Positions 1 through 9,082 are shown, numbered from the stretch's first letter. The stretch: 46,396 nucleotides of DNA from Myxococcales bacterium (GCA_022563535.1 JADFNE010000005.1:1-46396); one strand, 5' to 3'. Numbers and translations: made by a program. The notes: a model not told the origin generated them from the letters alone.

Positions 1-195
1 GGTCATGCGCCGCCGGTGAAGATTGACGAGGCTTCTTCGGGCAGCCAGTTCGACGGTTGGCGCGCAAGCTCTGAGAGCTTGCGCGTGAAGGCATCCACCC
101 AAGAAGATGTAGGAGTCGCCAAGGCAGCAAGCTGGCTCCTCAGCAAAGGCTGGCGCAAACGCGGCCTAATCAACCTCTCCACAATTCCCGGCTAA
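1..195 (+). CDS. C-terminal end of an unidentified protein (5' truncated by window edge)
   Basis: Frame 1 is open from the first base to a TAA at 193-195, giving 64 residues that end in LLSKGWRKRGLINLSTIPG. I do not recognise the family. The residues are mixed polar and basic with no membrane segment, and there is no start codon context because the gene begins outside the window. It is convergent with the glycosyltransferase gene that ends at 315. The 119-nt spacer between them is C-rich and shows no clear terminator hairpin. The call rests on the open frame reaching the edge and on plausible codon use, so it is tentative. Confidence 0.5.
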   Translation, partial: GHAPPVKIDEASSGSQFDGWRASSESLRVKASTQEDVGVAKAASWLLSKGWRKRGLINLSTIPG

Positions 196-314
196 AAACA
201 CTCCCCCACCCAGCCCCGTCGCCCAACCCGTCCGCACTACCAGACCGGCCCTTTTCCCTAACCGCCCAACGGGCAACCAAGCCGGGAGGAAGGAATCCCC
301 GCAACACCCTCCCC

Positions 315-1742
315 CTAATCCCCCGCGCGAATCAGCTGAACCTTCAAAAGCAGCGCAACCCCAACACACTGAACGATCACAGTACTGAAAAGCATTCGCC
401 CATATCCCCCGTGCGTCAGCGCCACGGCGAGCATGCAGGAGAGCAGAATCGCGAGACAGAGTTGAGAGGAGTAGCGTCGAAGCGTCAGGGCGAAGCCTGC
501 CAGCGAGGCGACGATGAGAGCGAGGATGTAGAGGTTCTTGCCCGGGAAGATCTCGTTGACGAGCTTGAGGACGACGAGCCTGGGGATCCTGGCGACAAAA
601 CCGTCTTCCCGCAGCATGTAGTGGAAGAGTTCCTTGCCCGCTCGGGCCATCTCGAGTTCGCCTTTGATCGTGCGTCCCGTCTGTGCCCGATAGTAGTCAA
701 AGCTCGCTGTGCGAATCTTGTAGAAGTCGCTCATTCCCGATCGAGCGAGTTCGCGCGAGTAGGCGGCTGGCATGTCGTTCCAGCCGTTCGTGCCGGTGAT
801 GAAGACGAGATCGTGGGTGACTTGCCAGCTGTTGATGAAGAGCGGCAGGGAAACAATCAGGGTCGTAACGGCCGCGACCGCCCCCTGGCGCAGGGTGAAG
901 TCCTTGCGCCAAAAGCCGGCCAGAAAGATCAGGGCGTATACAGGCAGGAGCAGCAAGAACTGTTTCTTTGCCAGAATCAAGAGTCCAACTCCGATGCCGA
1001 GCAAGACGCACGTGCGAAGCGATCTGGAATCGTCGATCTGCAGGCAGACCAGCACGAGTCCCGCGACGACGCTTGTAGCCAGGGTCTCGGTCATGAGTAG
1101 TGAGGCGTGGAGTGGCGTATAGGGGTGGACGAGGTAGAGGCCGGCGCAGAGGACGGAGAGTGTGTGCCCGACGCCGATCCGCTTTGCGACAAAGAAGATG
1201 AGTAGCGCGTTGAAGCAGACAAGGAAGAAGTTCAGCAGGCGCAGCGCCAGGAATGGATCACTGGCGTCCGCAAAGATCGACGCCACATAGGGATACAGAA
1301 TGTCACGGTAGGCGGTGCGATCGGGGCGATCGGGGTACTCGTCGTCGAGCAGTCCGCGTTTCGACAGGGCGTCGATCTCGTCCTCGCTGTAGGGGACGGC
1401 GCCTTCCTTGGTTTGATAGTTCTGGAAGAGTTGCGTCAGTTCGGGGGAATCGTCCCGGGAAAAACCTCGACCGTGGGCGATCGCGTGAGCGATCCGGAAC
1501 AGATCGATCTGGTCGCCGTTCCCCATTACCGGCGGCCGACTGAGATCCTCGTAGTTGATTTCGTAGTAGGCAAAGAAGCGAAGCGCGCAGGCGAGGATCA
1601 AGATTGCGACGCAGATGGCGTCGGCCCTGCGGACGCCTCCCACCAACGGGCCAACGACACCCTGAGAAATGGGCGGCTGTATCCCTTCCCCGAGCTTATC
1701 TTCCGCCGACCAGATCGGCTGATTTTCTGGTTCGGCTTCCAA
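315..1742 (-). CDS. Integral membrane glycosyltransferase, GT-C / ArnT-PMT (GT39)-like
   Basis: This is a polytopic membrane protein of about 475 residues. From the start chosen here, the first membrane segment (ADAICVAILILACALRFFAY) lies near residues 40-59. A long loop with an acidic GDQIDLF motif follows, then roughly ten more hydrophobic segments. A first membrane helix followed by a loop with acidic residues is the usual plan of GT-C enzymes that move sugars from polyprenyl-phosphate carriers on the periplasmic side. I chose the TTG at 1742 because AGGAGG lies 4 nt upstream. The frame stays open to a GTG at 1934, but those extra 64 residues are polar and low in third-position GC. It is divergent from the acyltransferase at 2023, and both may modify surface polysaccharide. 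The substrate cannot be read from sequence. Confidence 0.65.
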   Translation of the reverse strand: MEAEPENQPIWSAEDKLGEGIQPPISQGVVGPLVGGVRRADAICVAILILACALRFFAYYEINYEDLSRPPVMGNGDQIDLFRIAHAIAHGRGFSRDDSPELTQLFQNYQTKEGAVPYSEDEIDALSKRGLLDDEYPDRPDRTAYRDILYPYVASIFADASDPFLALRLLNFFLVCFNALLIFFVAKRIGVGHTLSVLCAGLYLVHPYTPLHASLLMTETLATSVVAGLVLVCLQIDDSRSLRTCVLLGIGVGLLILAKKQFLLLLPVYALIFLAGFWRKDFTLRQGAVAAVTTLIVSLPLFINSWQVTHDLVFITGTNGWNDMPAAYSRELARSGMSDFYKIRTASFDYYRAQTGRTIKGELEMARAGKELFHYMLREDGFVARIPRLVVLKLVNEIFPGKNLYILALIVASLAGFALTLRRYSSQLCLAILLSCMLAVALTHGGYGRMLFSTVIVQCVGVALLLKVQLIRAGD

Positions 1743-2022
1743 GCCGCCTCCTCGCGGAGATCTCACCCCAGTGTTGCGCTGGGGGTCCCGCTCTCCGCAA
1801 GACCTCGTTTCGTCCAGTTTTCCCTTCAGCGTGAGTATCAGTTGCGCATTGCTGAAACTGCCGAAAGCAGATTCAGATGTGGGCCGGCAGTCGAGCTGGA
1901 ACTCTATGGCCCCACGCGAGCCCTCAGGCGCCACACCTCAAGTTCGGTAAATCGGGAACCGCATCAGAAAGAACCGACCCGCGCCACTACGCCCGGAACG
2001 GTGTTCTCAGGATGTAGCGGGC

Positions 2023-4029
2023 ATGAAGTATCGGGCGGACATAGACGGTCTCAGGGCGCTAGCGGTTCTGCCTGTATTGCTGGCCCATGCTCATTTTGGG
2101 TTCTTCAGCGGCGGATTCGTCGGCGTCGACATCTTCTTCGTTATCTCCGGGTTTCTCATCACCTCGATCCTCGCCAAAGAGGGACGGGATGGATCCTTCT
2201 CGCTGCTCTCCTTCTACGAACGGCGTGCGCGACGAATTTTTCCAGCTCTGTTCACCATGATCGCGTTCACCTGCGTCGCGACCTTTATCTATTTTCCCGC
2301 CAGGGAGTTCGAGGCCTTCGGCAGAAGCGTCATTGCGACGACGTTCTTCGTCTCCAATATGCTTTTCTGGAAAGAGACGGGCTACTTCGATGTGCTGGCC
2401 GAAAATCGGCCTCTGCTCCATACCTGGTCCCTGTCCGTCGAAGAACAGTTCTATGTGTTGTTCCCGATCTCCGTTTGGCTCACCTATCGCTACCTGCGAG
2501 GTCGATTTGAACTCTGGATTCCTGCGGTCACGCTCGCTTCGCTCGCGCTGAGCATCTGGTGGGTCGAGTCACATCCGACTGCCGCGTTCTATCTCGCTCC
2601 CACTCGCGCATGGGAGCTGCTGGTTGGCTCGGCCCTGGCGCTCGGAATGGTTCCGCCCCTGCAGAGTCGCCGCCTGCGCGAAGGTGCCGCGTTTCTCGGC
2701 ATCGTCTGCATCGCGTTCAGCATCACGATGTTTACCGACACCACGCACTTTCCCGGCATCAATGCAATCCTCCCCTGTGCAGGCGCGGGACTCATCATTC
2801 ATGCGGGGCAGGGCGGCAGTTCCCTGGTCGGGCGTGTTCTCAGCTGGCGACCCGTTGTCTTCATTGGATTGATTTCGTACTCGCTCTATTTATGGCACTG
2901 GCCACTGCTCGTGTTCGCGAGGTACCTTTCACCCGAACCCCTGTCCGTCTCTTCGGCGATGGCCGTCCTGGCTTTTTCCGGGATCATCGCGACCTTGTCC
3001 TGGCGCTTTGTCGAAAGACCATTTCGCAAAGCCAAGCAGACGCGTGAAGACGAGGTCGTGTTTTCGCGCAAGTCGATCTTCTCGGCCTCGGCCACCGCTA
3101 CGGCGACCACGCTGGTCTTCGGGTTCGGGGTCGTGGCCTCGAGCGGAATCCCGAGCCGCAATCCCAGCGTGGAAGCGCTTGTCGCTGGTCCAGAGTTCGA
3201 CAAGATCGAACGACTTACGGATTGCGATCCCTACAGTCTTGACGTCGATGAGATTCGAGCCCACTGCAGCTTCGGTGACGTAGACGCAGAACAGACCATC
3301 GTCGTCTGGGGCGACTCCCATGCTGTCGCCTGGTATCCGGTCTTCGCGCGTTATGCGCGCGATAATCGGATGAAGGGGATTCTCCTGAGCTCGACGGGCT
3401 GCCCCCCATTGGTTGGGGCTTTCCGGCCGAGCACTCGAATCAAAAGTAATAAGTGTATAGCCGGCATTACCGAAGAGTTCGAAAAAATTGCCGTCGGATT
3501 CGACCCAGTCACGGTCTTTCTGGTTTCTCGTTGGAGTATCTACAACCGAGGCTGGATCAGTAACGGCGTCCTCCACGGAGACACCCATTACCTTTCCGAC
3601 GCCGAGCTCACCTCGGCTACCGCCGAGGATGCGCAGCAAGTATTCGCCCGCGCTCTGCGTCGAACCGTCGAAGCCCTGCGGAAGCACGGAATCCCGGTGG
3701 TGCTCGTCAAGACCGTTCCTGTCCTGGGAGACTCTCCGACCAAACTCTATTGGAGCGAGAAGCGAGGAAGGCGGGTGGAGACTGTGCTGGCGGAGCATCT
3801 CGATTGGCAGCGTCACGGCCTGGCGCAATTCGAGCAGTTGGTCGACGGTCGCGGGGTCCTGGTACTCGACCCCACCCCTGTTCTATGCCCGAGTTCACGC
3901 TGCCGGTATCGAGATGAAGAGGGCTTCTACTACCGTGACGACAACCATCTATCCCGCTATGGAAGCAGCGTGGTCTACGCGGGTCTGAGTGAGCAACTGG
4001 AAGCCATCAGCGAAGCGATTCGCCGCTGA
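2023..4029 (+). CDS. Acyltransferase 3 family protein with C-terminal SGNH domain (OafA/YrhL-like)
   Basis: This 668-residue protein has two modules. Residues 1-340 form the acyltransferase-3 membrane domain, starting with YRADIDGLRALAVLPVLLAH, whose His22 fits the family's conserved His. The typical SYSLYLWHWPLLVF segment lies near 285-298. Residues 390-668 form an SGNH hydrolase-like domain with a GDSHAVAW block (D431, S432, H433) and a C-terminal DDNHLS block supplying the Asp/His pair. This architecture O-acetylates surface glycans such as O-antigen or exopolysaccharide: the membrane part passes acetyl across the inner membrane and the SGNH part transfers it in the periplasm. Its neighbour is a GT-C glycosyltransferase, so a surface polysaccharide target is likely. 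AGGA lies 10 nt before the ATG. Confidence 0.9.
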   Translation: MKYRADIDGLRALAVLPVLLAHAHFGFFSGGFVGVDIFFVISGFLITSILAKEGRDGSFSLLSFYERRARRIFPALFTMIAFTCVATFIYFPAREFEAFGRSVIATTFFVSNMLFWKETGYFDVLAENRPLLHTWSLSVEEQFYVLFPISVWLTYRYLRGRFELWIPAVTLASLALSIWWVESHPTAAFYLAPTRAWELLVGSALALGMVPPLQSRRLREGAAFLGIVCIAFSITMFTDTTHFPGINAILPCAGAGLIIHAGQGGSSLVGRVLSWRPVVFIGLISYSLYLWHWPLLVFARYLSPEPLSVSSAMAVLAFSGIIATLSWRFVERPFRKAKQTREDEVVFSRKSIFSASATATATTLVFGFGVVASSGIPSRNPSVEALVAGPEFDKIERLTDCDPYSLDVDEIRAHCSFGDVDAEQTIVVWGDSHAVAWYPVFARYARDNRMKGILLSSTGCPPLVGAFRPSTRIKSNKCIAGITEEFEKIAVGFDPVTVFLVSRWSIYNRGWISNGVLHGDTHYLSDAELTSATAEDAQQVFARALRRTVEALRKHGIPVVLVKTVPVLGDSPTKLYWSEKRGRRVETVLAEHLDWQRHGLAQFEQLVDGRGVLVLDPTPVLCPSSRCRYRDEEGFYYRDDNHLSRYGSSVVYAGLSEQLEAISEAIRR

Positions 4030-4056
4030 CCCATGATGCCGTGTCGGGGGTCAGCG
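4024..4056. terminator. Hairpin spanning the convergent ends of the acyltransferase gene and purN
   Basis: A 9-bp inverted repeat, CGCTGACCC (4024-4032) and GGGTCAGCG (4048-4056), encloses a 15-nt loop. It contains the stop codon of the acyltransferase gene and the end of purN. Position and symmetry fit a shared bidirectional terminator, although neither side has a clean U tract (the plus side reads AATAATATG). Confidence 0.4.
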
Positions 4057-4704
4057 AATAATATGAGTTTGCTGATTTACCAGCTTGACCCGGCCTTCGG
4101 CGATCAGCCTGATGGCTTCGGGGACCAATCTGCGTTCGGCGGCAATTACCCGCGCGGACAGACGCGAGATAGTGTCACCCTCCAACACCGGAACGGCCTC
4201 CTGGGAGATGATCGGGCCCTTGTCGTACTCTTCGTCGACGAAGTGAACCGTGGCGCCCGAAATCTTGACTCCCGAGTCCAGCACCGCTTGGTGCACTCGC
4301 TCGCCATAGAAACCCTGGCCGCAGAATGCCGGAATCAGGGCTGGGTGAACGTTGAGCGTGCGGCCTTCGAATTTCCCTCGCAGTTCAAAGAGCGAGAGGA
4401 AGCCGAGCAGAGCGACGAGATCGACCTCGTGTTTGGCTAGCTCCGCGTGAATGGCGTCATTGAAGGATGTGAGATCCGGTAGCTTTTTGCGCGACACCGC
4501 CACGGCCGGGACGCCGTGCAAACGCGCCCGTTCGAGTCCGTACGCGTTCTGCTTGGAAGAGATCACGACCTCGACTTGCGCCGGCAGGCCTTTGTCGATG
4601 TGGTCGAAGAGGTTTTCGAGACTCGTTCCACCGCCGGAAAGCAGCACCGCGATCCGAAGTGGCCGGACGGCCTGCTCGTCATGCTCATGGCTTACCACTG
4701 CCAC
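4051..4704 (-). CDS. purN: Phosphoribosylglycinamide formyltransferase (GAR transformylase)
   Basis: PurN transfers a formyl group from 10-formyl-tetrahydrofolate to GAR in step three of purine synthesis, in the cytosol. The 217-residue length is normal. The N-terminal RIAVLLSGGGTSLENL is the phosphate-binding loop. NVHPALIPAF carries the catalytic Asn118 and His120, and HFVDEEYDKGPII carries the catalytic Asp161. The GTG start at 4704 is supported by AAGGA 8 nt upstream. It lies 37 nt downstream of metF on the same strand, so both folate one-carbon genes are probably co-transcribed. It is convergent with the acyltransferase gene. Confidence 0.93.
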   Translation of the reverse strand: MAVVSHEHDEQAVRPLRIAVLLSGGGTSLENLFDHIDKGLPAQVEVVISSKQNAYGLERARLHGVPAVAVSRKKLPDLTSFNDAIHAELAKHEVDLVALLGFLSLFELRGKFEGRTLNVHPALIPAFCGQGFYGERVHQAVLDSGVKISGATVHFVDEEYDKGPIISQEAVPVLEGDTISRLSARVIAAERRLVPEAIRLIAEGRVKLVNQQTHIIR

Positions 4705-4741
4705 TAGTCAGTCCTTACGCCGCTGTTTGGTCTTGGAGCCG

Positions 4742-5632
4742 CTATTTGGGTTGCTCTTTTGGGAACAGGTTCTCGAAAATATTCCGAGCCGCTGAACTCT
4801 TGTTCAGCGTATAGAAGTGAATGCCCGGCACGCCGTTTTCCAGCAATTCCTGGCACTGCAGCGTGCCCCAATTCACGCCCAGTCTCTGGGTGGCCACTTC
4901 ATCGTCCCCGATTCTCGCGAGTTTTTTGTCGAGTTCCTCGGGAATGACGCAGCCACACATTGTCGTCATGCGCCTGACTCCCGTATGACTGACGATGGGC
5001 ATGATTCCCGGAACGATCGGCACTTCGATTCCCGCGGCGCGTACCCGGTCCATGAACGAAAAGAACTTTTCATTGTCGAAGAACAGCTGGGTGATCAACA
5101 ATTCAGCGCCGGCGTCGACCTTGCGCTTGAGATTGTCCATATCCACTTCGGCACTCTGCGCCTCCGGATGCACTTCGGGGTAGCAGGCCGCCACCACGCA
5201 AAAGCCGCGATCTTGCTGTTGGATGTAGTCAATCAAGTCGTTTGCGTGGCCGAAGCCGTCGCCCGGGACGACGAAATCCGTGTTGTCCTTGGGGAGATCA
5301 CCGCGCAGGGCGAGAACGTTGCAGATTCCATTGCTGTCGAGTTGTTCGAGAATCGTGCCAATCTGATCTCGCTCGAATCCAACACAGGGGAGATGAGCCA
5401 TCGCGGTGAGTCCAGTTTCGCGCTCGATTCGAATCACCAGATCGACCGTCTTGCTTCGGGTCGAACCTCCTGCGCCCATCGTTACGGAAACGAAGGCCGG
5501 CTCCAGCGATTGCAGTTCTTCGATGGTGCGAAACAACGAGTCAAAGCCGCCGTCCGTCTTTGGCGGAAAGAACTCAAAAGAAATTACCGGTTTATCCGCT
5601 TTGAAACGCCCACTGATCCTCATTGGGCGCAT
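4742..5632 (-). CDS. metF: 5,10-methylenetetrahydrofolate reductase
   Basis: MetF reduces 5,10-methylene-THF to 5-methyl-THF, the methyl donor for methionine synthesis, using an FAD-bearing TIM barrel. Visible landmarks are KPVISFEFFPPKTD at the N terminus, FVSVTMGAGGSTR, ALRGDLPKD, the Gln-rich AELLITQLFFDNEKF strand, and VPIVPGIMPI. The ATG at 5632 gives 296 residues, a normal MetF length. The frame extends upstream to 5710 but those residues (RQSRDPVPGRQW) do not look like MetF. No strong Shine-Dalgarno is visible. It is followed by purN and divergent from an adenosine-kinase-like gene, a sensible grouping because both serve the S-adenosylmethionine and one-carbon cycle. Confidence 0.93.
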   Translation of the reverse strand: MRPMRISGRFKADKPVISFEFFPPKTDGGFDSLFRTIEELQSLEPAFVSVTMGAGGSTRSKTVDLVIRIERETGLTAMAHLPCVGFERDQIGTILEQLDSNGICNVLALRGDLPKDNTDFVVPGDGFGHANDLIDYIQQQDRGFCVVAACYPEVHPEAQSAEVDMDNLKRKVDAGAELLITQLFFDNEKFFSFMDRVRAAGIEVPIVPGIMPIVSHTGVRRMTTMCGCVIPEELDKKLARIGDDEVATQRLGVNWGTLQCQELLENGVPGIHFYTLNKSSAARNIFENLFPKEQPK

Positions 5633-5673
5633 ATTAACGCGCCAACAGGTCCGACACCATTGACGCCCGGGTA

Positions 5674-5698
5674 CGGGGTCGCGAGACTGCCGACCCCG
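5674..5698 (+). promoter_or_regulatory. Leader hairpin abutting the adoK ribosome binding site
   Basis: An 8-bp GC-rich stem, CGGGGTCG (5674-5681) with CGACCCCG (5691-5698), encloses a 9-nt loop. Its 3' arm ends at the first G of the GGAGG Shine-Dalgarno (5698-5702), so folding could limit ribosome access. It sits in the 77-nt divergent spacer with metF. I do not recognise it as a known riboswitch. Confidence 0.4.
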
Positions 5699-5709
5699 GA
5701 GGTTCTGCA

Positions 5710-6672
5710 ATGTCGATTTTGTGCACTGGGTCGATCGCTATCGACCAAATCATGATTTTCCAAGATCACTTCAAAAACCACATCTTGCCCGACAAGATTG
5801 ATAAGGTGAACGTATCGTTCTACGTGCCCTCACTGGAAAAGCGCTATGGCGGTACGGCCGCCAATATTGCTTTTCATGTGAAAATTCTCGGAGCCGACCC
5901 CATTTTGCTCGCGGCGGTGGGCAGCGACTTCGGAGTCTACGCCGATTGGATGGACGCGCACGGTTTGCGCCGCGACTGGATCAAGACAATCGACGACGTC
6001 TATACCGCGCAGTGCTTCATTACCACCGATCTCGATCACAATCAGATCAACTCCTTTCATCCAGGTGCGATGGACCGGGCACACGAGGCCACCCTCGAGA
6101 GCGTGGACGAACCCTATTGCGTCGGGATCGTGTCGCCCAACGGGAAGCGAGCCATGGTGGAATACGCGGCCGGGCTCAAAGCCCAGGGCAAGATTTGCGT
6201 GATCGATCCCGGGCAGGCGATGGGGATCTTCGACGGGGAAGAACTGATATCGCTGCTCGACGGCGCTTCGGTCTACATCGTGAACGACTACGAATGGTCG
6301 ATGACCCAGGAAAAGACTGGGCTCACTGAAGACGAGATCGCAGAACGTGTTGGCGCGATCGTGATGACCCGGGGAGCTGCGGGCTCGACGCTGCGCAAAG
6401 GAACGGGGGCGGCGAGCGTGCTCATCGAACAAGAGCGCAGTGACGTGCCCGCTGTAAGTGCGGCACAAGTGGTGGACCCCACCGGCTGTGGTGACGCCTA
6501 TCGTTCGGGGATTCTCTATGCATTGGAAAAGGGGCTGTCCCTCGAAGCCGGTGCTCGCATCGGCAGCCTGATCGGCTCCCTCAAAGTCGCCGTTGCCGGA
6601 CCCCAGGGCCTCGAACTCGACCTCGAAGGGTTCCGCGCTGCTTATCGCAAAGAGTACGGCGAAGAGTTCTGA
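5710..6672 (+). CDS. PfkB-family carbohydrate kinase, adenosine-kinase-like
   Basis: The 320-residue protein has PfkB ribokinase-fold features: a GSIAIDQIM start, the GGTAANIAFHVKILG substrate-binding block (47-61), the hinge GSDFGVY, and the C-terminal signature DPTGCGDAYRSG with the catalytic Asp262. The N-terminal region with FQDHFKNHILPDKI resembles bacterial adenosine kinases, which phosphorylate adenosine released from S-adenosylhomocysteine. Divergent metF supports a methyl-cycle role, but ribokinase or inosine kinase activity cannot be excluded. GGAGG lies 7 nt before the ATG. The stop overlaps the next start by 1 nt (TGATG), so the antiporter gene is probably translationally coupled. 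Confidence 0.8.
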   Translation: MSILCTGSIAIDQIMIFQDHFKNHILPDKIDKVNVSFYVPSLEKRYGGTAANIAFHVKILGADPILLAAVGSDFGVYADWMDAHGLRRDWIKTIDDVYTAQCFITTDLDHNQINSFHPGAMDRAHEATLESVDEPYCVGIVSPNGKRAMVEYAAGLKAQGKICVIDPGQAMGIFDGEELISLLDGASVYIVNDYEWSMTQEKTGLTEDEIAERVGAIVMTRGAAGSTLRKGTGAASVLIEQERSDVPAVSAAQVVDPTGCGDAYRSGILYALEKGLSLEAGARIGSLIGSLKVAVAGPQGLELDLEGFRAAYRKEYGEEF

Positions 6673-7913
6673 TGCACCGGGACGGCCCTCGCGCTCGCCG
6701 CCGAGATCTCATCTGGTTCACCCTGGGCCTGGGTCTGCCCTTGCCCTGGGTGATTGCCGAAGCGCTGCACGGTCTCGGAATTCAAGCCGAAATGGTGGCG
6801 CCGCTCGCCGGCATGGCAATTCTCGGTGCCGCGTTCCTGTTGGCGTGGTCCTGCGAGATCGCCGAGCGGGACATCCCCCAGTCCCTGGCTTTGTTGGTGC
6901 TGGCGCTGGTCAGTGTCCTTCCCGAGTACGCGATTGATCTGCACTTTGCCTGGCGGGCCGGATTCGATCCCAGCTACGCCCCCTACGCGACCGCAAACAT
7001 GACTGGCGCCAATCGCATGTTGATTGGTCTCGGCTGGACGGCCGTGATTCTGGTGGGATGTTGGCGCAGCGGTTCGGATCATCTCGTGGTTCACCCGCGG
7101 CAAAATCTCGAACTGCGCTACCTGATCTGGGCCACCGTCTATTCGTTCTTCATTCCCCTCGGCGGAGAGATCAGCCTGATCGATGCGGGTGTCCTGTTCC
7201 TGCTGTTCGCGGCCTATGTGCGGGCTGCGATGGGTGGCGAAACCGCGGAGGTTGATCTCGAAGGTCCCGCTGCACTGATCGATCGGGAATTCAAAGACAC
7301 GGGGCGGAGAATCTGGGCGCTCTTGCTCTTTCTCTTCGCCGGATACGCCATTTATGTTTCGGCGGAACCCTTCGCCGAGAGCCTGGTCACGATGGGGCGT
7401 CGCTACGACGTAGACGAATTCTTGCTGGTTCAGTGGATTGCGCCGCTGGCCTCCGAGTCCCCGGAGTTCATCGTGGCGGTGTTGTTTGCCCTGCGCATGC
7501 GCGCTTCGACTGGAATCGGCACATTGGTGTCCTCCAAGGTCAATCAGTGGACACTCCTGGTCGGCGCGTTGCCCATCGCGTATGCGATTTCTGCGGGAGG
7601 GTTTTCCGGCTTGCCCCTGGACGAACGACAGACCGAAGAACTCTTGCTCACTTCGGCACAGTCTCTGTTCGCGGTGATCTTGCTTTCGGACCTGCGTGTC
7701 AGCCGCAACGCAGCACTCGGACTTGCCGGGCTCTTCCTGGCTCAACTCTTCATGACCAGCATGGCTGTTCGGAGTGGCTTTACGGTGATCTATCTGATGC
7801 TTTCGGTTGGGTTGCTCGCATTTGGGTCGGTCAACCGGCGGCGAGCGTTTTTCGCACTCCTCTGGGGACGAGGTTCCCTGCATCGAGGGGGCGACCCAGC
7901 CCCGGGAGGTTGA
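6672..7913 (+). CDS. CaCA-superfamily cation antiporter (sodium/calcium exchanger-like)
   Basis: This 413-residue polytopic protein has about ten to eleven hydrophobic segments in two related halves. Each half carries an alpha-repeat: SVLPEYAIDLHFAWRAG then TANMTGANRMLIGLGW (about 81-121, Glu85), and LASESPEFIVAVLFALRMR then GTLVSSKVNQWTLLVGALP (about 259-301, Glu265). Acidic residues in paired repeats coordinate Ca2+ in this superfamily, so cation/H+ or cation/Na+ exchange across the inner membrane is expected. The ion is uncertain. The first half is divergent from standard CaCA repeats and the loop between halves is polar. It overlaps the kinase gene by 1 nt and ends 8 nt before the FAD oxidoreductase start. 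Confidence 0.75.
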   Translation: MHRDGPRARRRDLIWFTLGLGLPLPWVIAEALHGLGIQAEMVAPLAGMAILGAAFLLAWSCEIAERDIPQSLALLVLALVSVLPEYAIDLHFAWRAGFDPSYAPYATANMTGANRMLIGLGWTAVILVGCWRSGSDHLVVHPRQNLELRYLIWATVYSFFIPLGGEISLIDAGVLFLLFAAYVRAAMGGETAEVDLEGPAALIDREFKDTGRRIWALLLFLFAGYAIYVSAEPFAESLVTMGRRYDVDEFLLVQWIAPLASESPEFIVAVLFALRMRASTGIGTLVSSKVNQWTLLVGALPIAYAISAGGFSGLPLDERQTEELLLTSAQSLFAVILLSDLRVSRNAALGLAGLFLAQLFMTSMAVRSGFTVIYLMLSVGLLAFGSVNRRRAFFALLWGRGSLHRGGDPAPGG

Positions 7914-7921
7914 CTTCCCCA

Positions 7922-9067
7922 GTGGACGCAGACTTCGATACTGCGGTGATCGGTGCCGGGGTGGTTGGACTCGCGGCCGCCGCAGCATTGTCGGCGAGCG
8001 GGCGAACGGTCGTGATTTTCGAAGCGCGCGATGCAATCGCCCAGCTGGGGACCAGCCGCAACAGCGAAGTGATCCACGCCGGAATCTACTATCCCAAAGA
8101 GAGTCTCAAGGCCCTGCTTTGTCGGCGCGGAGCCGATCTGCTCTACCGTCGCTGCGCTGCGCGGGGGGTCGAACATCGGCGGACCGGCAAGTTGATCGTT
8201 GCGACTCGAGACGACGAGTTGCCCAGACTCGAGAGCCTGCTCGAAGCCGCGTTGGACAACGACGTGCCGGAAATTCGTTTGATCGACCGCGCGCGGTTGC
8301 GCGAGCTCGAACCTTCGGTCGACGGGGTCGCCGCACTCGAGTCTCCATCCACTGGCATTGTCGATGCTCACGGACTCGCGCTCTCGTATCTCGCCGAGGC
8401 CGAGGAGCACGGTGCCAGCTTGTTGGTGGGGCACACGGTGATTGCCCTCGAACGCGACTCGTCTCTCTGGCGGGTCGTGGTTCGCCTGGCGGGGGGCGAC
8501 GAAGAACAATCCCTGCGCTGTCGAGAGATTGTCAACGCGGCGGGGCTCGACGCCGATCGCGTGGCCGCGCTGGCCGGGATCGATGTCGAGGCCCGGGGCT
8601 ATCGCTTGCATCTTTGCAAGGGCGAGTACTTTGCCTTGACGAGCGACGCACCGATCGCACTCGACCGGTTGATCTATCCAGTCGGAAGTGCCTCGGGGGC
8701 GGGGTTGGGGATTCATGCGACCTTGGATCTTGGGGGCCGGATCCGCTTCGGTCCAAACGCACACTACATTTCAAATGCCGATGCTTCCGAACCCGACTAC
8801 GCCGTTGTGGCCTCGCGGGCGGCTGAGTTTGCCGAAGCGATCCGGTGCTATTTACCGCAGATGCGCGGTGAGTGGCTGACCCCAGACTTTGCGGGCATTC
8901 GCACCAAGCTCGCGGGACCCGGTGAGGGGTTTCGAGACTTCGTCGTCGCGGAAGAGAGTGGCGATGGGCTTGCGGGGTTGATCAATTGCATTGGGATTGA
9001 ATCGCCGGGACTGACTGCGTCAGGGGCGATCGCCGAACGGGTGGTCTCTCTGCTCGATGGAGAGTGA
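7922..9067 (+). CDS. FAD-dependent oxidoreductase, L-2-hydroxyglutarate dehydrogenase/oxidase-like
   Basis: This protein of about 381 residues opens with a dinucleotide-binding motif, DTAVIGAGVVGLAAAAALSA, followed by the family block GTSRNSEVIHAGIYYP and later FRFGPNA-like and PDFAGIRTKL segments, as in LhgO/L2HGDH. That family oxidises L-2-hydroxyglutarate to 2-oxoglutarate and feeds electrons to quinones, acting as a metabolite-repair enzyme. I start at GTG 7922, with GGGAGG about 12 nt upstream. The frame is open far upstream, but that part lies inside the antiporter gene and is a shadow. The gene closes a kinase-antiporter-oxidoreductase run of tightly packed genes. Related glycerol-3-phosphate or glycine oxidases are possible alternatives. 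Confidence 0.82.
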   Translation: MDADFDTAVIGAGVVGLAAAAALSASGRTVVIFEARDAIAQLGTSRNSEVIHAGIYYPKESLKALLCRRGADLLYRRCAARGVEHRRTGKLIVATRDDELPRLESLLEAALDNDVPEIRLIDRARLRELEPSVDGVAALESPSTGIVDAHGLALSYLAEAEEHGASLLVGHTVIALERDSSLWRVVVRLAGGDEEQSLRCREIVNAAGLDADRVAALAGIDVEARGYRLHLCKGEYFALTSDAPIALDRLIYPVGSASGAGLGIHATLDLGGRIRFGPNAHYISNADASEPDYAVVASRAAEFAEAIRCYLPQMRGEWLTPDFAGIRTKLAGPGEGFRDFVVAEESGDGLAGLINCIGIESPGLTASGAIAERVVSLLDGE

Positions 9068-9082
9068 CGCGGAGGTCTTGTG

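Noticed and set aside
1413-2510. Long plus-strand frame of 365 codons
   Set aside because: It runs antisense to the glycosyltransferase gene and then into the acyltransferase gene in another frame. The translation is Arg/Ser-rich with no domain, typical of shadows in GC-rich DNA.
7433-7921. N-terminal extension of the LhgO-like gene
   Set aside because: The added 163 codons lie inside the antiporter gene and do not resemble the family, whose start matches GTG 7922.
6642-8036. 464-codon minus-strand frame
   Set aside because: Antisense to the antiporter gene; the product is rich in Gln, Arg and His with no fold-like pattern.
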